Source: Sphingobacteriia bacterium (GTDB lineage: Bacteria; Bacteroidota; Bacteroidia; Chitinophagales; Chitinophagaceae). Taken from it: a stretch of DNA of 39,737 nucleotides. Location of the stretch: contig CANHJH010000005.1 in NCBI GenBank assembly GCA_947460365.1, forward strand, positions 1 to 39,737. Direction: 5' to 3'. Shown here in pieces: positions 38,683-39,737 of the stretch; position 1 is the first letter of the stretch, and each line of letters begins with the position of its first letter. The notes under the pieces were generated by a model. That model saw only the letters and a program-made list of their open reading frames with translations, was not told where the DNA came from and did no database searches. A program made the translations under genes and the position numbers.

Positions 38683-39737
38683 ATGAGGAATACCGGTTTT
38701 TTTTGGATCATTGCATTAGTTGTTTTTTTAGTGGATTATTATGTTTTTCAGGCGGTTAAAGTCGTTTCACAACCTTTATCTGAAAAATGGCGAACGATTA
38801 CCCATGTAAGTTATTGGTGTATTTCAATACTTACCCTGTCAACGATGTTACTTTTCCCCTATTTACAGTTCTTACAGCATTCGAAACTGTTTAGGAATTA
38901 TTTTTTTACTATTATGATGGGCTTGTTTTTTGCTAAACTAATTGGTTCACTTATTTTTTTAACAGACGACTTACGAAGAAGTATACCTTGGGTGGTTAGT
39001 AAAGCATTGAATAATAATAAGTTAGCACTTTCGGATGATGGACAGATGCTTTCCAGATCAGCTTTTTTAAGTTGGATCGGTTTTGGCTTGGGAGGCAGTT
39101 TATTTGGTACTTTATTGGTGGGATTTAGTAATAAATACAATTACCAGGTTAAAAAAATTACCCTTCATTTCGATAATCTTCCCAAGTCTTTCCATAAGTT
39201 CAAATTGGTTCATATTAGTGATATTCATAGCGGGAGTTTGCAGGATGTAACAGCTGTAAATAAAGGCATTGATTTAATTCTTCAGCAGCAGCCCGATTTG
39301 ATTTTATTTACAGGAGATTTAGTGAACGACCGTGCTGATGAGATGAACGATTTTCAAGCTGTTTTTGCAAAATTAAAAGCACCAATGGGGGTATTCAGCA
39401 CATTAGGTAATCATGATTATGGTGATTATGTTTCATGGCCTTCTGCTGCGGCTAAAATTGAAAATTTAGAAAGATTGAAACAAGTTCATGCCAATATGGG
39501 ATGGCGTTTGTTGATGAATGAACATCAAATCTTAGAAAAAAATGGAGAAAAAATAGCATTGATGGGTATTGAAAACTGGGGCGCTAAAGGTCGGTTCCCC
39601 AAGTATGGTAAAATGAGTCTGGCTCACCCAGGTACCGAATCCATCCCTTTTAAAATATTAATGAGCCATGATCCTAGTCATTGGGACGCAGAAGTAAAAA
39701 CGAAGTACCCAGATATTGATATTACTTTATCAGGCCA
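38683..39737 (+). CDS. Membrane metallophosphoesterase, 3' end outside window
   Basis: Manual translation MRNTGFFWIIALVVFLVDYYVFQAV...KLVHISDIHSGSLQD...LILFTGDLVND...GVFSTLGNHDYGDY: N-terminal TM helices plus DxH / GDxxxD / GNHD motifs; absent from the ORF track because no stop lies in the window. Confidence 0.92.
   Translation, partial: MRNTGFFWIIALVVFLVDYYVFQAVKVVSQPLSEKWRTITHVSYWCISILTLSTMLLFPYLQFLQHSKLFRNYFFTIMMGLFFAKLIGSLIFLTDDLRRSIPWVVSKALNNNKLALSDDGQMLSRSAFLSWIGFGLGGSLFGTLLVGFSNKYNYQVKKITLHFDNLPKSFHKFKLVHISDIHSGSLQDVTAVNKGIDLILQQQPDLILFTGDLVNDRADEMNDFQAVFAKLKAPMGVFSTLGNHDYGDYVSWPSAAAKIENLERLKQVHANMGWRLLMNEHQILEKNGEKIALMGIENWGAKGRFPKYGKMSLAHPGTESIPFKILMSHDPSHWDAEVKTKYPDIDITLSG

Noticed and set aside
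36743-38683. Possible parS centromere site near parAB
   Set aside because: I did not see a sequence close to TGTTTCACGTGAAACA in or around parAB by eye; a motif scan would be needed
38898-39140. 80-aa minus ORF at the right end
   Set aside because: Antisense to the partial metallophosphoesterase reading frame, which has clear motifs
1-39737. CRISPR arrays, transposases, integrases, phage or defence genes
   Set aside because: No spaced direct repeats of CRISPR type and no such protein signatures among the ORFs

Overview
AT-rich chromosomal window that looks like a Bacteroidota genome, probably Chitinophagaceae-like (inferred from T9SS-type C-terminus, TonB/GH content, DUF5683, DUF4197 and DUF5107 families). 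The left half (1-~20.8 kb) is a co-directional glycan-utilisation block: partial TonB-dependent receptor, GH2, T9SS-exported M4 metalloprotease, GH125 and GH92 alpha-mannosidases, N-acetylneuraminate-lyase-like protein, NanM-like permuted mutarotase, MFS transporter, AGE-family 2-epimerase, mannonate dehydratase (UxuA), a tandem DUF1080 (3-keto-disaccharide hydrolase) protein and a Tat-signal Gfo/Idh oxidoreductase. The right half is mostly housekeeping: NhaD antiporter, tRNA-Lys(TTT), SDR, SAM hydroxide adenosyltransferase-like, lpdA, DUF4197, kdsA, threonine-dehydrogenase-like SDR, Rrf2 regulator, dapB, DUF5683, parB, parA and a metallophosphoesterase running off the end. The most notable items are: (i) the combined sialic acid / N-glycan mannose / 3-keto-glycoside gene set in one strand block; (ii) a decayed, 3'-truncated GH20 hexosaminidase relic hidden between DsrE and tRNA-Lys; (iii) a cytochrome c-VCBS lipoprotein gene that continues in another frame and seems to have lost an internal segment; (iv) related AT-rich leader repeats directly upstream of both kdsA and dapB. 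I did not find a CRISPR array, transposase, phage module or clearly new defence system.
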